50,132 nt of DNA, taken from contig JAHZOA010000005.1 of the NCBI GenBank assembly GCA_020028455.1, forward strand, positions 1-50,132, read 5' to 3'. The notes under the pieces were generated by a model. The model worked only from the letters and a program-made list of their open reading frames with translations, did no database searches and was not told the origin of the DNA. Each line of letters opens with the position of its first letter. The stretch's first letter is position 1. The stretch is from Armatimonadota bacterium. Its GTDB lineage: Bacteria; Sysuimicrobiota; Sysuimicrobiia; Sysuimicrobiales; Kaftiobacteriaceae. A program made the translations under genes and the position numbers. Below, piece by piece: positions 18,194 to 26,288 of the stretch.

Positions 18194-18720
18194 TCACTTC
18201 TTTCGAGGTCTGCCCGGAGTTGCACGAGTCGATCCTTGAAAGACGTGTCCAGCAGGCTTCCCGTCCACATGATGATCGCGTCCTCACGGTTATCACTGTA
18301 GTACCCCTTGCGGGTGCCGATCTCTCGGAACCCATACTTCTTATAGAGCTTCTGAGCGGTCAGATTGGAGCGGCGCACCTCGAGGGTCATCCACCGGGCG
18401 CCACGTTCGACCGAGGCATCAATCAGCCCGACGAGCAGCCGCTCGCCGACGTGCATGCCGCGAAACGCGGGGTCAACCGCGATGGTCGTGATGTGCGCCT
18501 CGTCAAGGATCACCCACATCCCGCAGTAACCGACGATCTGCTCGTCGGCCCTAGCAATGAAGTACGTGGCCAGACGATTTTCCTTCAACTCATGCACATA
18601 GGCATCGCGCGGCCACGGCGTCCGGAAGGACTCGCGCTCGATCTCCAGCACGCGCGGGATGTCCACCGCGGACATTGGCTCAAGTGTGACGCGGACCAAC
18701 TGCTTCATGCGACCTAACAT
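18190..18720 (-). CDS. rimI: GNAT N-acetyltransferase, RimI-like
   Basis: RimI acetylates the N-terminus of ribosomal protein bS18 and is commonly encoded between tsaB and tsaD, as here. The GNAT acetyl-CoA loop is FRGMHVGERLLVGLI and the C-terminal LYKKYGFREIGTRKGYY is typical. I chose the ATG at 18720 (176 residues); another ATG at 18708 is possible. The frame extends to 18915 but only inside tsaB. Confidence 0.9.
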   Translation of the reverse strand: MLGRMKQLVRVTLEPMSAVDIPRVLEIERESFRTPWPRDAYVHELKENRLATYFIARADEQIVGYCGMWVILDEAHITTIAVDPAFRGMHVGERLLVGLIDASVERGARWMTLEVRRSNLTAQKLYKKYGFREIGTRKGYYSDNREDAIIMWTGSLLDTSFKDRLVQLRADLERSE

Positions 18721-18769
18721 ATTTGCTTCTTTTCCTGCTCCTTCGCTCCTTGTTCTGGTCTCGACGCAG

Positions 18770-19438
18770 TTAGGCCACAGGCACGCGGGCATATACGGGC
18801 AATACGTGGTAGAGATCATCGTGCTCGCCTCGCGCCAATCGCGGCCAGCCGATCCGGCCGACGTGCGCTGCGCGCGGGGCCCACTGCGCTCGAGGCGCGA
18901 TGGTCGCGCGTTCACCGAGGCGGGAGGTCACCTCGCGTTCATACATCGCGAGGGCATCGCCAGCGAACGTAATAGGCCCTTCCGGCGGGAGCTTCTCCAG
19001 GATCTGGTCCAGCGGAGCGACGATTTGACCCAGGACTTGTTTGGGCTCGGCACCATTCGTCAGGAACAACGCCGCCGCGACTTCACCGCGCCGCGCGTCG
19101 AGCATCGGACACACGTAGCCGTCGGGGGCCACCCCGGCTGCCAGTGCGGCAAGGGTCGAGACGCCCACAACTGGAACCCCGCGCGCCCGACCCCACGCGA
19201 CCGCTGTGGCGATACCGATCCGCAGGCTCGTGAAGCCACCCGGACCCACCGACACGGCGACGGCCTCGATCTCTGATGGTGACAGGCCAGCCTCGCCCAG
19301 GAGGCGCTGGATCGCAGGGGCCAGCCACTCCAGATGGCGCCGCGGGACTTCTTCCTCAATGATCCGGACGAGGCGCTCACGTTCAAGAATGGCTACCCCG
19401 CCGAGCGACGTCGAGGTTTCAATGGCGAGGATGCGCAT
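18770..19438 (-). CDS. tsaB: tRNA threonylcarbamoyladenosine biosynthesis protein TsaB
   Basis: Partner of TsaD in t6A synthesis; an ASKHA-fold protein without its own catalytic site. It starts MRILAIETSTSLGGVAI and has the family SVGPGGFTSLRIGIATA segment near residue 65. At 222 residues it is normal. It overlaps the tsaE 3' end by 20 bases, so the two are translationally linked. Confidence 0.94.
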   Translation of the reverse strand: MRILAIETSTSLGGVAILERERLVRIIEEEVPRRHLEWLAPAIQRLLGEAGLSPSEIEAVAVSVGPGGFTSLRIGIATAVAWGRARGVPVVGVSTLAALAAGVAPDGYVCPMLDARRGEVAAALFLTNGAEPKQVLGQIVAPLDQILEKLPPEGPITFAGDALAMYEREVTSRLGERATIAPRAQWAPRAAHVGRIGWPRLARGEHDDLYHVLPVYARVPVA

Positions 19439-19916
19439 CTGCTTTCACAAGTGCCTCGGTGATGGCGATGTATCGCGATCCCTGGGGGATGAACGCAATC
19501 TCCCGCTCGTTCTCGCGATCCGTGAAGCGGATTTCGACCCACAGGTATGCGGAGGGAAGCATGCTCCGTATTTTCTCTGCCCACTCGATGACAACGACCC
19601 CGTCTCGCTCCAGGATCTCGTCAAAACCAATGTCCTCGATCTGTCGCGGGGCATCGAGCCGGTAGAGATCAACATGGGCAATCGAAACGGGTCCGGAGTA
19701 TTCTCTGACGAGCGTGAAGGTGGGACTGGCGAAATAGCCGGCCGCGCCTGCCCCTTGAGCGATCCCGCGGGTCAGGACCGTCTTCCCCGCACCGAGATCT
19801 CCCGACAGGGCGATCACATCGCCGGATCGCAGTAGGTGACCCAAACGCCGTCCCAAGGATTCAGTCTGCTCTGAGGTTGCTGTTCGGATGGCGTAGGTGG
19901 AAGGGGGCGTCCCCAT
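19419..19916 (-). CDS. tsaE: tRNA threonylcarbamoyladenosine biosynthesis ATPase TsaE
   Basis: P-loop ATPase that drives the TsaB-TsaD complex. Walker A is GDLGAGKT, followed by ASPTFTLVREY and HVDLYRLD, all hallmarks. The ATG at 19916 gives 165 residues. The frame remains open to an ATG at 19946 that would add ten residues, MSEPALRASR, encoded by palindromic repeat copy 2. As with PurM, that start would begin MSEP inside the repeat; neither start has a clear Shine-Dalgarno sequence. Confidence 0.93.
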   Translation of the reverse strand: MGTPPSTYAIRTATSEQTESLGRRLGHLLRSGDVIALSGDLGAGKTVLTRGIAQGAGAAGYFASPTFTLVREYSGPVSIAHVDLYRLDAPRQIEDIGFDEILERDGVVVIEWAEKIRSMLPSAYLWVEIRFTDRENEREIAFIPQGSRYIAITEALVKADAHPRH

Positions 19917-19994
19917 TCGACTCGCCCGCAGTGCGGGCTCGCTCATGGCCTTCGGCCGCCGATGCGAGTCGAATGCCCTGAGCCTGTCGAAGGG
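19914..19994 (+). repeat. structured palindromic repeat, copy 2 (tsaE 5' end)
   Basis: Outer arms CATTCGACTCG (19914-19924) and CGAGTCGAATG (19965-19975), inner hairpins GCCCGC-AGT-GCGGGC and GGCC-TTC-GGCC, short tail CTGAGCCTGTCGAAGGG. It lies between nfeD and tsaE and contains both possible tsaE starts. Confidence 0.85.
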
Positions 19995-20004
19995 CGCGAT
20001 TGCC

Positions 20005-21330
20005 TCATCGTTGGGCCGGCCGAACTCTCAATCGGAGCCCATCCACGCTCACGACCTCGACCCGTTGGCCTTCGGAAATCTGACCCGCGTCGGTCTTCGC
20101 CGTCCACATCTCGCCGGCCACGTACACCATCCCATCTGGGGAGAGATCGGTTCGCGCGACTCCCTTAGCGCCGACCAGACTCTCGCTACCCATCCTGGAC
20201 CGCGCCTTTTGCGCGCGCACGCCTGCACCAACCGCAAAGAGGAAGAACATCCCGGTGAGCACCGCCATAAAGAGCGCCAGCTGCAACGAGACTCTCAGGA
20301 ATGGCGCCTGCCGTTCGGTGAGGAGCAAGGCGCCCAGGAAGAAGGCGATCACTCCGCCGATAGTGAGGACCCCGTGGCCGGGGACCTTGATATCTGCAAT
20401 GAAGAACACGAGCGACAGCAGGATGAGCGCGACCCCCGCGACGTTCACCTGGAGTACGGCAAACGAAGCCAGCGCCAGAATCAACGCGATGCCGCCGACG
20501 ACGCCGGGAAGGATTGCGCTCGGATTGCTGAGCTCAAAGATAATCCCGTAGATGGCGATGGTCATCAAGATGAGCCCGATATTCGGATCGCTGATGAGGT
20601 CGAGGAATCTCTCGGTGATGTCCATGGGGAATGTGCGGACGGGCACGCCTTTGGTGGTGAGCGGCACGGCCCAGGTCTCTGAGGCGACGCCCCGGCCGTG
20701 GATTTTTGCCAGGAGATCATCGAGGTCCGTCGCCACAAGATCGACGACCTTGAGCCGTACGGCTTCAGCTTCATCGATGGACACACTCTGGCGGACCGCC
20801 TTTTCAGCCCAATCGGCATTCCTGTTCCTGCGCCGGGCGATCGTCCGAATGTTGGCGACAGAGTCATTTGTGACTTTCTCGAGCATCGTCTGGTCCTGCT
20901 GACCGTCCTGGCCCACGACGACCGGGTGCGCAGCCCCGATGTGCGTAGCGGGGGCCATGGCGGCGATGTGCGCCGCGTAGGTAACGAATACTCCCGCGGA
21001 GGCTGCTCGGGCGCCCTCAGGACTGATGTAGACGATTACAGGGACTTTCGCATTCAGCAGGGCTTTGGTGATCTCGTCCATGGACTTGAGAAGACCGCCC
21101 GGGGTGTCGAGCTCGACCACGAGCGCGTTCGCGCGTTTACTTTCCGCTTCGCGGAGCGCCCTGAGTATGTAGCGGGCGCTGCTGGGGGCGATGATGCCGT
21201 CGACGCGAATGCGGATGATCTCCCCGGGCGGCGGCTGCACTGGTGCCGCGGTCACCAGACCGGTCCACACGAGGAGTGTCACCGTCAACAACCACAGCCG
21301 CCTGCTCACGCCAAATCCCTCCCTGATCAT
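20005..21330 (-). CDS. NfeD/ClpP-class membrane serine protease
   Basis: A signal peptide (about 10-28, ending AAP) is followed by a ClpP-like 1510-N protease domain with VVELDTPGG and the catalytic Ser in ARAASAGVFV (about residue 111). Four to five membrane segments come next (about 250-375), then a C-terminal OB-fold NfeD domain (GAKGVARTDLSPDGMVYVAGEMW). Full-length NfeD proteins of this type cleave or partner with SPFH/stomatin proteins; none is nearby. It overlaps the ligase stop by four bases. Its place next to the tsa genes suggests housekeeping co-expression only. Confidence 0.9.
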   Translation of the reverse strand: MIREGFGVSRRLWLLTVTLLVWTGLVTAAPVQPPPGEIIRIRVDGIIAPSSARYILRALREAESKRANALVVELDTPGGLLKSMDEITKALLNAKVPVIVYISPEGARAASAGVFVTYAAHIAAMAPATHIGAAHPVVVGQDGQQDQTMLEKVTNDSVANIRTIARRRNRNADWAEKAVRQSVSIDEAEAVRLKVVDLVATDLDDLLAKIHGRGVASETWAVPLTTKGVPVRTFPMDITERFLDLISDPNIGLILMTIAIYGIIFELSNPSAILPGVVGGIALILALASFAVLQVNVAGVALILLSLVFFIADIKVPGHGVLTIGGVIAFFLGALLLTERQAPFLRVSLQLALFMAVLTGMFFLFAVGAGVRAQKARSRMGSESLVGAKGVARTDLSPDGMVYVAGEMWTAKTDAGQISEGQRVEVVSVDGLRLRVRPAQR

Positions 21331-23024
21331 CGTTCGCCCTTCGCGCTCTTCGCGAGTTTGGGCGAAAGGCCGCCCCGGCTCTCGCCCTGATGTTCAAAGA
21401 TTCGCTTCACGTCATCCAACGTATTGATTTCATCCGCGGTCTTATCGTCCCGGATGCGCTTGATTCGAGGGAACCGCAGCGCGTAACCGCTTTCGTGCCG
21501 GTCACTCCGCGTGACTGCGTCGAACGCCACCTCGAGCACGATGTTCGGCTCGACGATCTTCACTCGCCCGAGGTCCTTGGTCGTGTGCTGCTGGAACCAC
21601 CGCGTCAGCTCCAGGATCTCGACGTCCGTGAGTCCTGAGTAGGCCTTGCCGATCGTCACCAACGCATCGCCGTTTCGTACCGCGAAGGTCACATCGCTCA
21701 ACACGCTCGCCCGCTTGCCATGCCCGTGCTCGGCGGCGACAACGACAACGTCAAGAGTCGCGAGTTCCTCCTTAAGCTTCATCCACTGCCGGCCCCGCCT
21801 GCCCGGCTGGTACCGTGAGGTGGGCCGCTTGATCACAAGACCTTCATTGCCACGGTCACGCGCCTCGCGAAACTGGGACGCCAATTGCTCCGGATTGTCA
21901 GCGACCGTCCACATCGCCGACTGCACAGCGCCACCCAAGGGAAGGCCGCGCAGCGCCTTCTGGCGCTCGAGCAGGGGCCGGTCCATCAACACCTCTCCAT
22001 CCAGGTACAGTAGATCGAATGCGAACATCACGACCGGCACGGTACCGACTAAGTCCGAGGGGTCCTTCCGGCGAAGGCGCTGCTGCAGTGCGGAGAATGG
22101 GATCGCCCTTTCGTCCTTCCAGGCGATGATCTCGCCGTCGAGGATGTACCGGTGTCCTAGCGCCCGAAGATCGCCGTGGAGCTCCGGGAAGGAGGGCGTG
22201 ATCTCGTCGAGGGTGCGCGAATAGATCGCGAGCCGTGTGCCGTCATGATGGACCTGCGCGCGTATGCCGTCGTACTTGTCCTCAACGAGCAATGACTCGG
22301 GCCTGTCGCCATCGGCGCGGGTGAGTGCAAATGCTTCTTCGGGGGTGAACACTGTTTCTGCCAGCATGAAATGAAACGGGCGGAAGAGCGTGAGTGTCGC
22401 CTGATCAAGGTTTCCGTGGCGCGCCATCACGGCAACCATGCCGATGTCACTGACCAGCATGTTGGCGCGGCGCACGGTGGTGACCGGCACGTCGAACGCC
22501 TTCGCGATGGCTTCTTCGAGCAGACCTTCCTTCAAGCCGACCCGCAGATCCGAGGTGATGATGCGGACCAGGTACTTGGCTTCCAGGGGATCTGCGTCGC
22601 TCAGTAAAGTGCGCATCCCGTCGATCTTCACCTGGCGCGATCCCTTACCGGTGGCGCCGGCCATTCGCGTGAACGCGGCATCGACCGCCGGAAGTGTCAT
22701 CGGGGTACGAAACAGTGGGGCGTGGCGTCTCTGATGCAGCAAGTCGTAGGCCGCGGCGCCAAGATCGCCGTGGCGCAGATAGACCTGGTCCAGCGCCTCG
22801 CCGGTGGCACCGCTCACGTCCAGCAGAGCCTCAACAATGGCTGACCACCCGACATTGAGGGCGCGCCCGTCACCTGCCGGGAAGGGTGAGCCTGTGAGAT
22901 AGGTGCAGGCGATGCGCAGCTCTTCGTCGGTCAGGGTCTTGAGGTAGTCGGCAACGAGGTCGCGCTTTGCGATTTTGCTTGTTGTCCCGGAAATCGCTTC
23001 CAGGACTTCTGCCAACCTGCGCAT
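21327..23024 (-). CDS. ATP-dependent DNA ligase (LigB type)
   Basis: Seals nicks using ATP. It has the archaeal/actinobacterial layout: an N-terminal DNA-binding domain (1-215), an adenylation domain with nucleotidyl Lys250 in EDKYDGIR, motif III ILDGEIIAW, motif IV EGLVIK, motif V WMKLK, and an OB-fold ending RFPRIKRIRDDK. The 565-residue length is typical. Bacteria use NAD-dependent LigA for replication, so this is likely a repair ligase. A TAGAAT box lies six bases before the ATG, which suggests leaderless transcription. Confidence 0.93.
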   Translation of the reverse strand: MRRLAEVLEAISGTTSKIAKRDLVADYLKTLTDEELRIACTYLTGSPFPAGDGRALNVGWSAIVEALLDVSGATGEALDQVYLRHGDLGAAAYDLLHQRRHAPLFRTPMTLPAVDAAFTRMAGATGKGSRQVKIDGMRTLLSDADPLEAKYLVRIITSDLRVGLKEGLLEEAIAKAFDVPVTTVRRANMLVSDIGMVAVMARHGNLDQATLTLFRPFHFMLAETVFTPEEAFALTRADGDRPESLLVEDKYDGIRAQVHHDGTRLAIYSRTLDEITPSFPELHGDLRALGHRYILDGEIIAWKDERAIPFSALQQRLRRKDPSDLVGTVPVVMFAFDLLYLDGEVLMDRPLLERQKALRGLPLGGAVQSAMWTVADNPEQLASQFREARDRGNEGLVIKRPTSRYQPGRRGRQWMKLKEELATLDVVVVAAEHGHGKRASVLSDVTFAVRNGDALVTIGKAYSGLTDVEILELTRWFQQHTTKDLGRVKIVEPNIVLEVAFDAVTRSDRHESGYALRFPRIKRIRDDKTADEINTLDDVKRIFEHQGESRGGLSPKLAKSAKGER

Positions 23025-23030
23025 GACTCT

Positions 23031-23036
23031 ATTCTA
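23031..23036 (-). promoter_or_regulatory. candidate -10 box for leaderless ligase transcript
   Basis: TAGAAT on the minus strand ends six bases before the ligase ATG, so transcription would begin at or beside the start codon. No good -35 is visible and no Shine-Dalgarno sequence precedes the ATG. Confidence 0.45.
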
Positions 23037-23040
23037 ACGC

Positions 23041-23117
23041 AAGGGGTCTGACCCCCAGGGGCCTGACCCTTGGGGGCCTGGCCCCTAAGTGAAGTTCGTT
23101 GGAGATTCGTTGGAGGT
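23041..23117. repeat. word repeats upstream of the ligase gene
   Basis: 23041-23087 holds three imperfect copies of a ~15-base word around GGGGCCTGACCC, which is nearly self-complementary and can fold. 23094-23117 holds TTCGTTGGAGA and TTCGTTGGAGG in tandem. The block fills the space between the P1 peptidase stop and the ligase -10 box. Confidence 0.6.
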
Positions 23118-24062
23118 TCAATCTGCAAGACCCGGAATACCGCCGATCCCCCTTGCCAATTGAACGCCACGTTTGATCGCCTCGGCCACTGCGCGTTCTG
23201 CGGCGACCCCCAGGGATAGCAGATTGGCTTTGGCCTCACCCAAAGAGAGTGCGAATGTCGTGTCCCCGTCAAACATTGTGTGCGCCGGCGAGATCACCCT
23301 GGCCAGGCCGTCATGGGCGAGCTGAGCGAGCTTGTTGGCCTGTTCCTTCGTCAACCCCGCGTTGGTCGCGACCACCGCCAGCGTGCTGTTTCCGGGGAAA
23401 CCCGGCACCTCTTCCATCGAAAGCAGCATTTCTGTCATGTTGAGAAAATGCCCGGTGGCCGGATCTCGTGCGCCTGCGAGGATCGCACCATTGTCAGGGT
23501 CGATTACATCGCCAAACGCATTGACCACCACAAGCGCGCCGATGACGACTCCGCCCGGCAGCCGGAGCGACCATGTGCCGACCCCGCCCTTCATTGCCGA
23601 GACCGGACCGAGCAGTTTTCCAACGGCGGCCCCGGTACCGACGCCGACGGATCCTTCCTCAACTTTCTCACCGGCGGCGCGCGCAGCCTCATAGCCCATC
23701 TCCGGGCCGGGGCGCACCTTGGCGCTGCCGACCGCGAGATCGAAGATCACCGCAGCCGGGACGATGGGAACCTTGGTGCCTCCGGTCTCAAAGCCAACGC
23801 CGCGTTCCTCAAGAAACCGCACCACACCGTCGGCCGCGGCGAGTCCGAAGGCGCTGCCGCCGGTAAGCAACACGGCGTGCACGCGCTCCACGAGATTCAT
23901 CGGTCGCAGCAGGTCAGTTTCTCGTGTACCCGGCGCCGCGCCACGCACATCCACTCCGCCGACGGCGCCCCGTTCGCATAGGATCACGGTGCACCCGGTC
24001 GCCGCTCTCTTGTCGGTGGCGTGACCGACCTTTATACCCGGTACGTCGGTTATCTGCGGCAT
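23118..24062 (-). CDS. P1 family (DmpA-like) aminopeptidase
   Basis: N-terminal nucleophile hydrolase that self-cleaves into two chains; the family acts on N-terminal D- or beta-amino acids and small peptides. The start reads ITDVPGIKVGHATD, LLTGGSAFGLAAADGV is characteristic, and the cleavage region is GNSTLAVVAT with Ser226 as the likely new N-terminal nucleophile. The length of 314 is normal. It is the last gene of the hut-folate run, four bases after birA. The substrate cannot be read from sequence. Confidence 0.9.
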   Translation of the reverse strand: MPQITDVPGIKVGHATDKRAATGCTVILCERGAVGGVDVRGAAPGTRETDLLRPMNLVERVHAVLLTGGSAFGLAAADGVVRFLEERGVGFETGGTKVPIVPAAVIFDLAVGSAKVRPGPEMGYEAARAAGEKVEEGSVGVGTGAAVGKLLGPVSAMKGGVGTWSLRLPGGVVIGALVVVNAFGDVIDPDNGAILAGARDPATGHFLNMTEMLLSMEEVPGFPGNSTLAVVATNAGLTKEQANKLAQLAHDGLARVISPAHTMFDGDTTFALSLGEAKANLLSLGVAAERAVAEAIKRGVQLARGIGGIPGLAD

Positions 24063-24066
24063 GGAA

Positions 24067-24834
24067 CTAGCGGGGCCGAGTCTCTCGCACGGATACTTCG
24101 CCCACAGTCACCGGTTGGACACCCGATGCGGTACGAATAAGAAGCGCGCCGCTGTCGTCGACGTCTTCGGCGATACCTTCCAGCATATGCGTACTGCCGA
24201 CTTGCACAGACCGCCCACTGAGAAACGATCGCCGCCTCCAGGCGCGCAAGACGGCTTTTGAATCCTGGGACAACAGATCGTAGAAGTGTTCGACTTGCTC
24301 CAGAACGGCGCGGGTCAACACAGACAGATCGACCGTCCGGCCCAGTGAGGCAAGAACGGTGGTTGCCCCCCTCCGCACGTCCTCCGGGAGCGCATCAAGC
24401 TCGACATTCACATTGATCCCGATGCCAAGGATCGCCACGCCTGCTGCTGATTCTACGAGAATCCCGCCAACCTTCCGGCTTTCAAGGATGACGTCATTAG
24501 GCCACTTCAATTGGATCGTCCGACCGCTCACTGATTCGAGAGCGGCGGCAACCCCCGCGCCAGCCGCAAAACCGATGAGGGGCCACGCTTCCAGGGGGAT
24601 TGTCGGACGCAATACGATCGAGAGCCACAACCCTCCTGACGGAGATGCCCAGGCACTCCCCTTCCTGCCACGACCTCCGGTTTGCTCTCCCGCTAGAGCC
24701 GCGGTCCCTTCCGGCGCATCGGCCTTAGCCATCTCTCGAGCGACGTCGTTTGTTGATCCGACGCTCTCGTATACCAACAGCGGCCGGCCCAGTCGCTGCG
24801 TGCGCAGCCCGTCATGGATGGCGTTAGCCTGCAA
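24067..24834 (-). CDS. birA: biotin-[acetyl-CoA-carboxylase] ligase BirA, monofunctional
   Basis: Attaches biotin to carboxylase carrier lysines. The catalytic domain has VYESVGSTNDVAREMA, the biotinyl-AMP loop GRGRKGSAWASP, and KWPNDVILESRKVGGIL, followed by a C-terminal SH3-like domain. There is no N-terminal helix-turn-helix, so it should not be a repressor. I chose the TTG at 24834 (255 residues) because GGAGGTG is seven bases upstream; the frame opens further up at 24879 inside folK. Confidence 0.93.
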   Translation of the reverse strand: MQANAIHDGLRTQRLGRPLLVYESVGSTNDVAREMAKADAPEGTAALAGEQTGGRGRKGSAWASPSGGLWLSIVLRPTIPLEAWPLIGFAAGAGVAAALESVSGRTIQLKWPNDVILESRKVGGILVESAAGVAILGIGINVNVELDALPEDVRRGATTVLASLGRTVDLSVLTRAVLEQVEHFYDLLSQDSKAVLRAWRRRSFLSGRSVQVGSTHMLEGIAEDVDDSGALLIRTASGVQPVTVGEVSVRETRPR

Positions 24835-25306
24835 CCTTCCGCACCTCCTGCGCTGAGACGCTGGGGAGGAGATCCGCAATCCGCCGGCCGTCGGGAAGCT
24901 TCAAATCGGGTGCAATCTCAACCAGCGGTTCAAGCACAAACCGCCGGCCGACCATCTCTGGATGTGGGAGGGTCAACCGGTTCCCGTTCGTCACGAGATC
25001 ATCATAGAGCAGGATATCGATATCAATCGTCCGCGGCCCCCAATGAATCTCTCGAGTACGGTTCAGCTCCCGCTCCACTTGCTTGGTCAAGGTGAGGAGT
25101 GCGTCCGGATCGAGGTCTGTCTCGATCTCGGCTGCGAGATTGTAAAACCAGGGCTGTCCGACGTAGCCAATAGGCTCGGTCTCATAGACGGAGGACGCCT
25201 TCACGACGCGCACCTGGCCGGACCCCTCCAGCCCGCGTAGCGCCGCCTCGAGCATCGCTTTGCGGTCGCCGAGGTTGGCACCAAGGCTCAGGTACGCGAT
25301 CGCCAC
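24824..25306 (-). CDS. folK: 2-amino-4-hydroxy-6-hydroxymethyldihydropteridine pyrophosphokinase FolK
   Basis: Pyrophosphorylates the pterin for dihydropteroate synthesis. It starts IAYLSLGANLGDR and has YETEPIGYVGQPWFYNLA and the signature WGPRTIDIDILLYDD. It has 160 residues and a GTG start that overlaps the folB TAG by one base. folB and folK together suggest folate supply for the neighbouring one-carbon chemistry of the hut genes; folP and folE are not here. Confidence 0.96.
   Translation of the reverse strand: MAIAYLSLGANLGDRKAMLEAALRGLEGSGQVRVVKASSVYETEPIGYVGQPWFYNLAAEIETDLDPDALLTLTKQVERELNRTREIHWGPRTIDIDILLYDDLVTNGNRLTLPHPEMVGRRFVLEPLVEIAPDLKLPDGRRIADLLPSVSAQEVRKVAG
24842..24848 (-). 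promoter_or_regulatory. ribosome binding site deciding the birA TTG start
   Basis: GGAGGTG on the minus strand, seven bases before TTG at 24834, inside the end of folK. Confidence 0.6.
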
Positions 25307-25668
25307 TAGCGCCGCTCTCGACGCACTTCCACACTAGAGTAATCGAGCGGGCCGGGTAGCTTCACCTGGGGCTTGCGCACGCGGACGGTGGCAGCCTGGA
25401 CACGATCGAAGGTGAGCAATCGTCGAGCCATGGAATCTGCAAGCGCCTCGAGCAGAGAACGCGACTCGCCCTCCATCGTGTCCTTCACGATGTCGTACAC
25501 GCGGCGATAGTCGATCGTCCGCTCAAGGTCATCGGTACGCCCGGCCTCGCTGAGATCAGCTTCGAGCTCAACGTCGACCACGAAATCCTGTCCGTTCGTG
25601 CGCTCGGTCTGTAGCGCGCCGTGATGCGCGAAGAACTTCATGCCCGCCAAGACGATCCGATCGGTCAT
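25306..25668 (-). CDS. folB: dihydroneopterin aldolase FolB
   Basis: Converts dihydroneopterin to 6-hydroxymethyldihydropterin. The 120-residue protein starts DRIVLAGMKFFAHHG, with DFVVDVELEAD, the TIDYRRVYDIV segment and VRVRKPQVKLPG near the end, all family hallmarks. It lies five bases after the cyclodeaminase gene and overlaps folK by one base. Confidence 0.95.
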   Translation of the reverse strand: MTDRIVLAGMKFFAHHGALQTERTNGQDFVVDVELEADLSEAGRTDDLERTIDYRRVYDIVKDTMEGESRSLLEALADSMARRLLTFDRVQAATVRVRKPQVKLPGPLDYSSVEVRRERR

Positions 25669-25673
25669 TGATA

Positions 25674-26288
25674 TCAGCGTGCCAGCCTGCTCTCGACGAT
25701 CCCCATGACCTCATCACGCAGGCGGTCGGAAGCCGTCACCAGTTCCTGCGCGCGCGCCTCAGTGGCCTGAACGTAACCGTGGTCCTTGATGCTGGAGAGA
25801 TTGATCCGGACGTTGAGGATCGCTCCGTGGACGGCGGCATGCGCCAGCAGCGCGGCCACACCTGCGTCACTGATCGCATTCACGTTTCCTTCTCGTGCCA
25901 CAAGCGCGGCGCTTTTCAATACGTCCGTGGCGTGCGCCGCGACCGCGAGCGGGACCGCGGCCGCCTCGATCAAGGCGCGCTGGATCGTCTGCTGACGCTC
26001 TCTTCGCTGAGCGTCGGTCTCTTTGGGCAGGCGCATGGCCCGCATGACATCGTCAAATGCCTGGGCGTCCTTTGCCGCGAGATCCAGGAGGGTCGTTCGA
26101 TCTTGATCCATTTTGCGGGCAACGGTCTCAATGGACACGCCGCCCTCTTTCACCTTCGTCAAACGGCTGACCATCGCGAGCAAGGCGGCCGCCATCGCGC
26201 CCGTGACAGCAGACGCGCTGCCCCCGCCCGGGGTTGGCTCCGCAGAAGCCACACGGTCGAGAAATCGCGCGAGGGGCTCGCTGATCAC
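25674..26288 (-). CDS. fchA: formimidoyltetrahydrofolate cyclodeaminase
   Basis: Deaminates 5-formimino-THF to 5,10-methenyl-THF, recovering the one-carbon unit from histidine. The 204-residue helical protein has the conserved AEPTPGGGSASAVTGAMAA motif (about 16-34). In mammals this domain is fused behind the transferase; here it is separate from ftcD with hutI between them. The GTG start overlaps the hutI stop by four bases. Confidence 0.93.
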   Translation of the reverse strand: MISEPLARFLDRVASAEPTPGGGSASAVTGAMAAALLAMVSRLTKVKEGGVSIETVARKMDQDRTTLLDLAAKDAQAFDDVMRAMRLPKETDAQRRERQQTIQRALIEAAAVPLAVAAHATDVLKSAALVAREGNVNAISDAGVAALLAHAAVHGAILNVRINLSSIKDHGYVQATEARAQELVTASDRLRDEVMGIVESRLAR

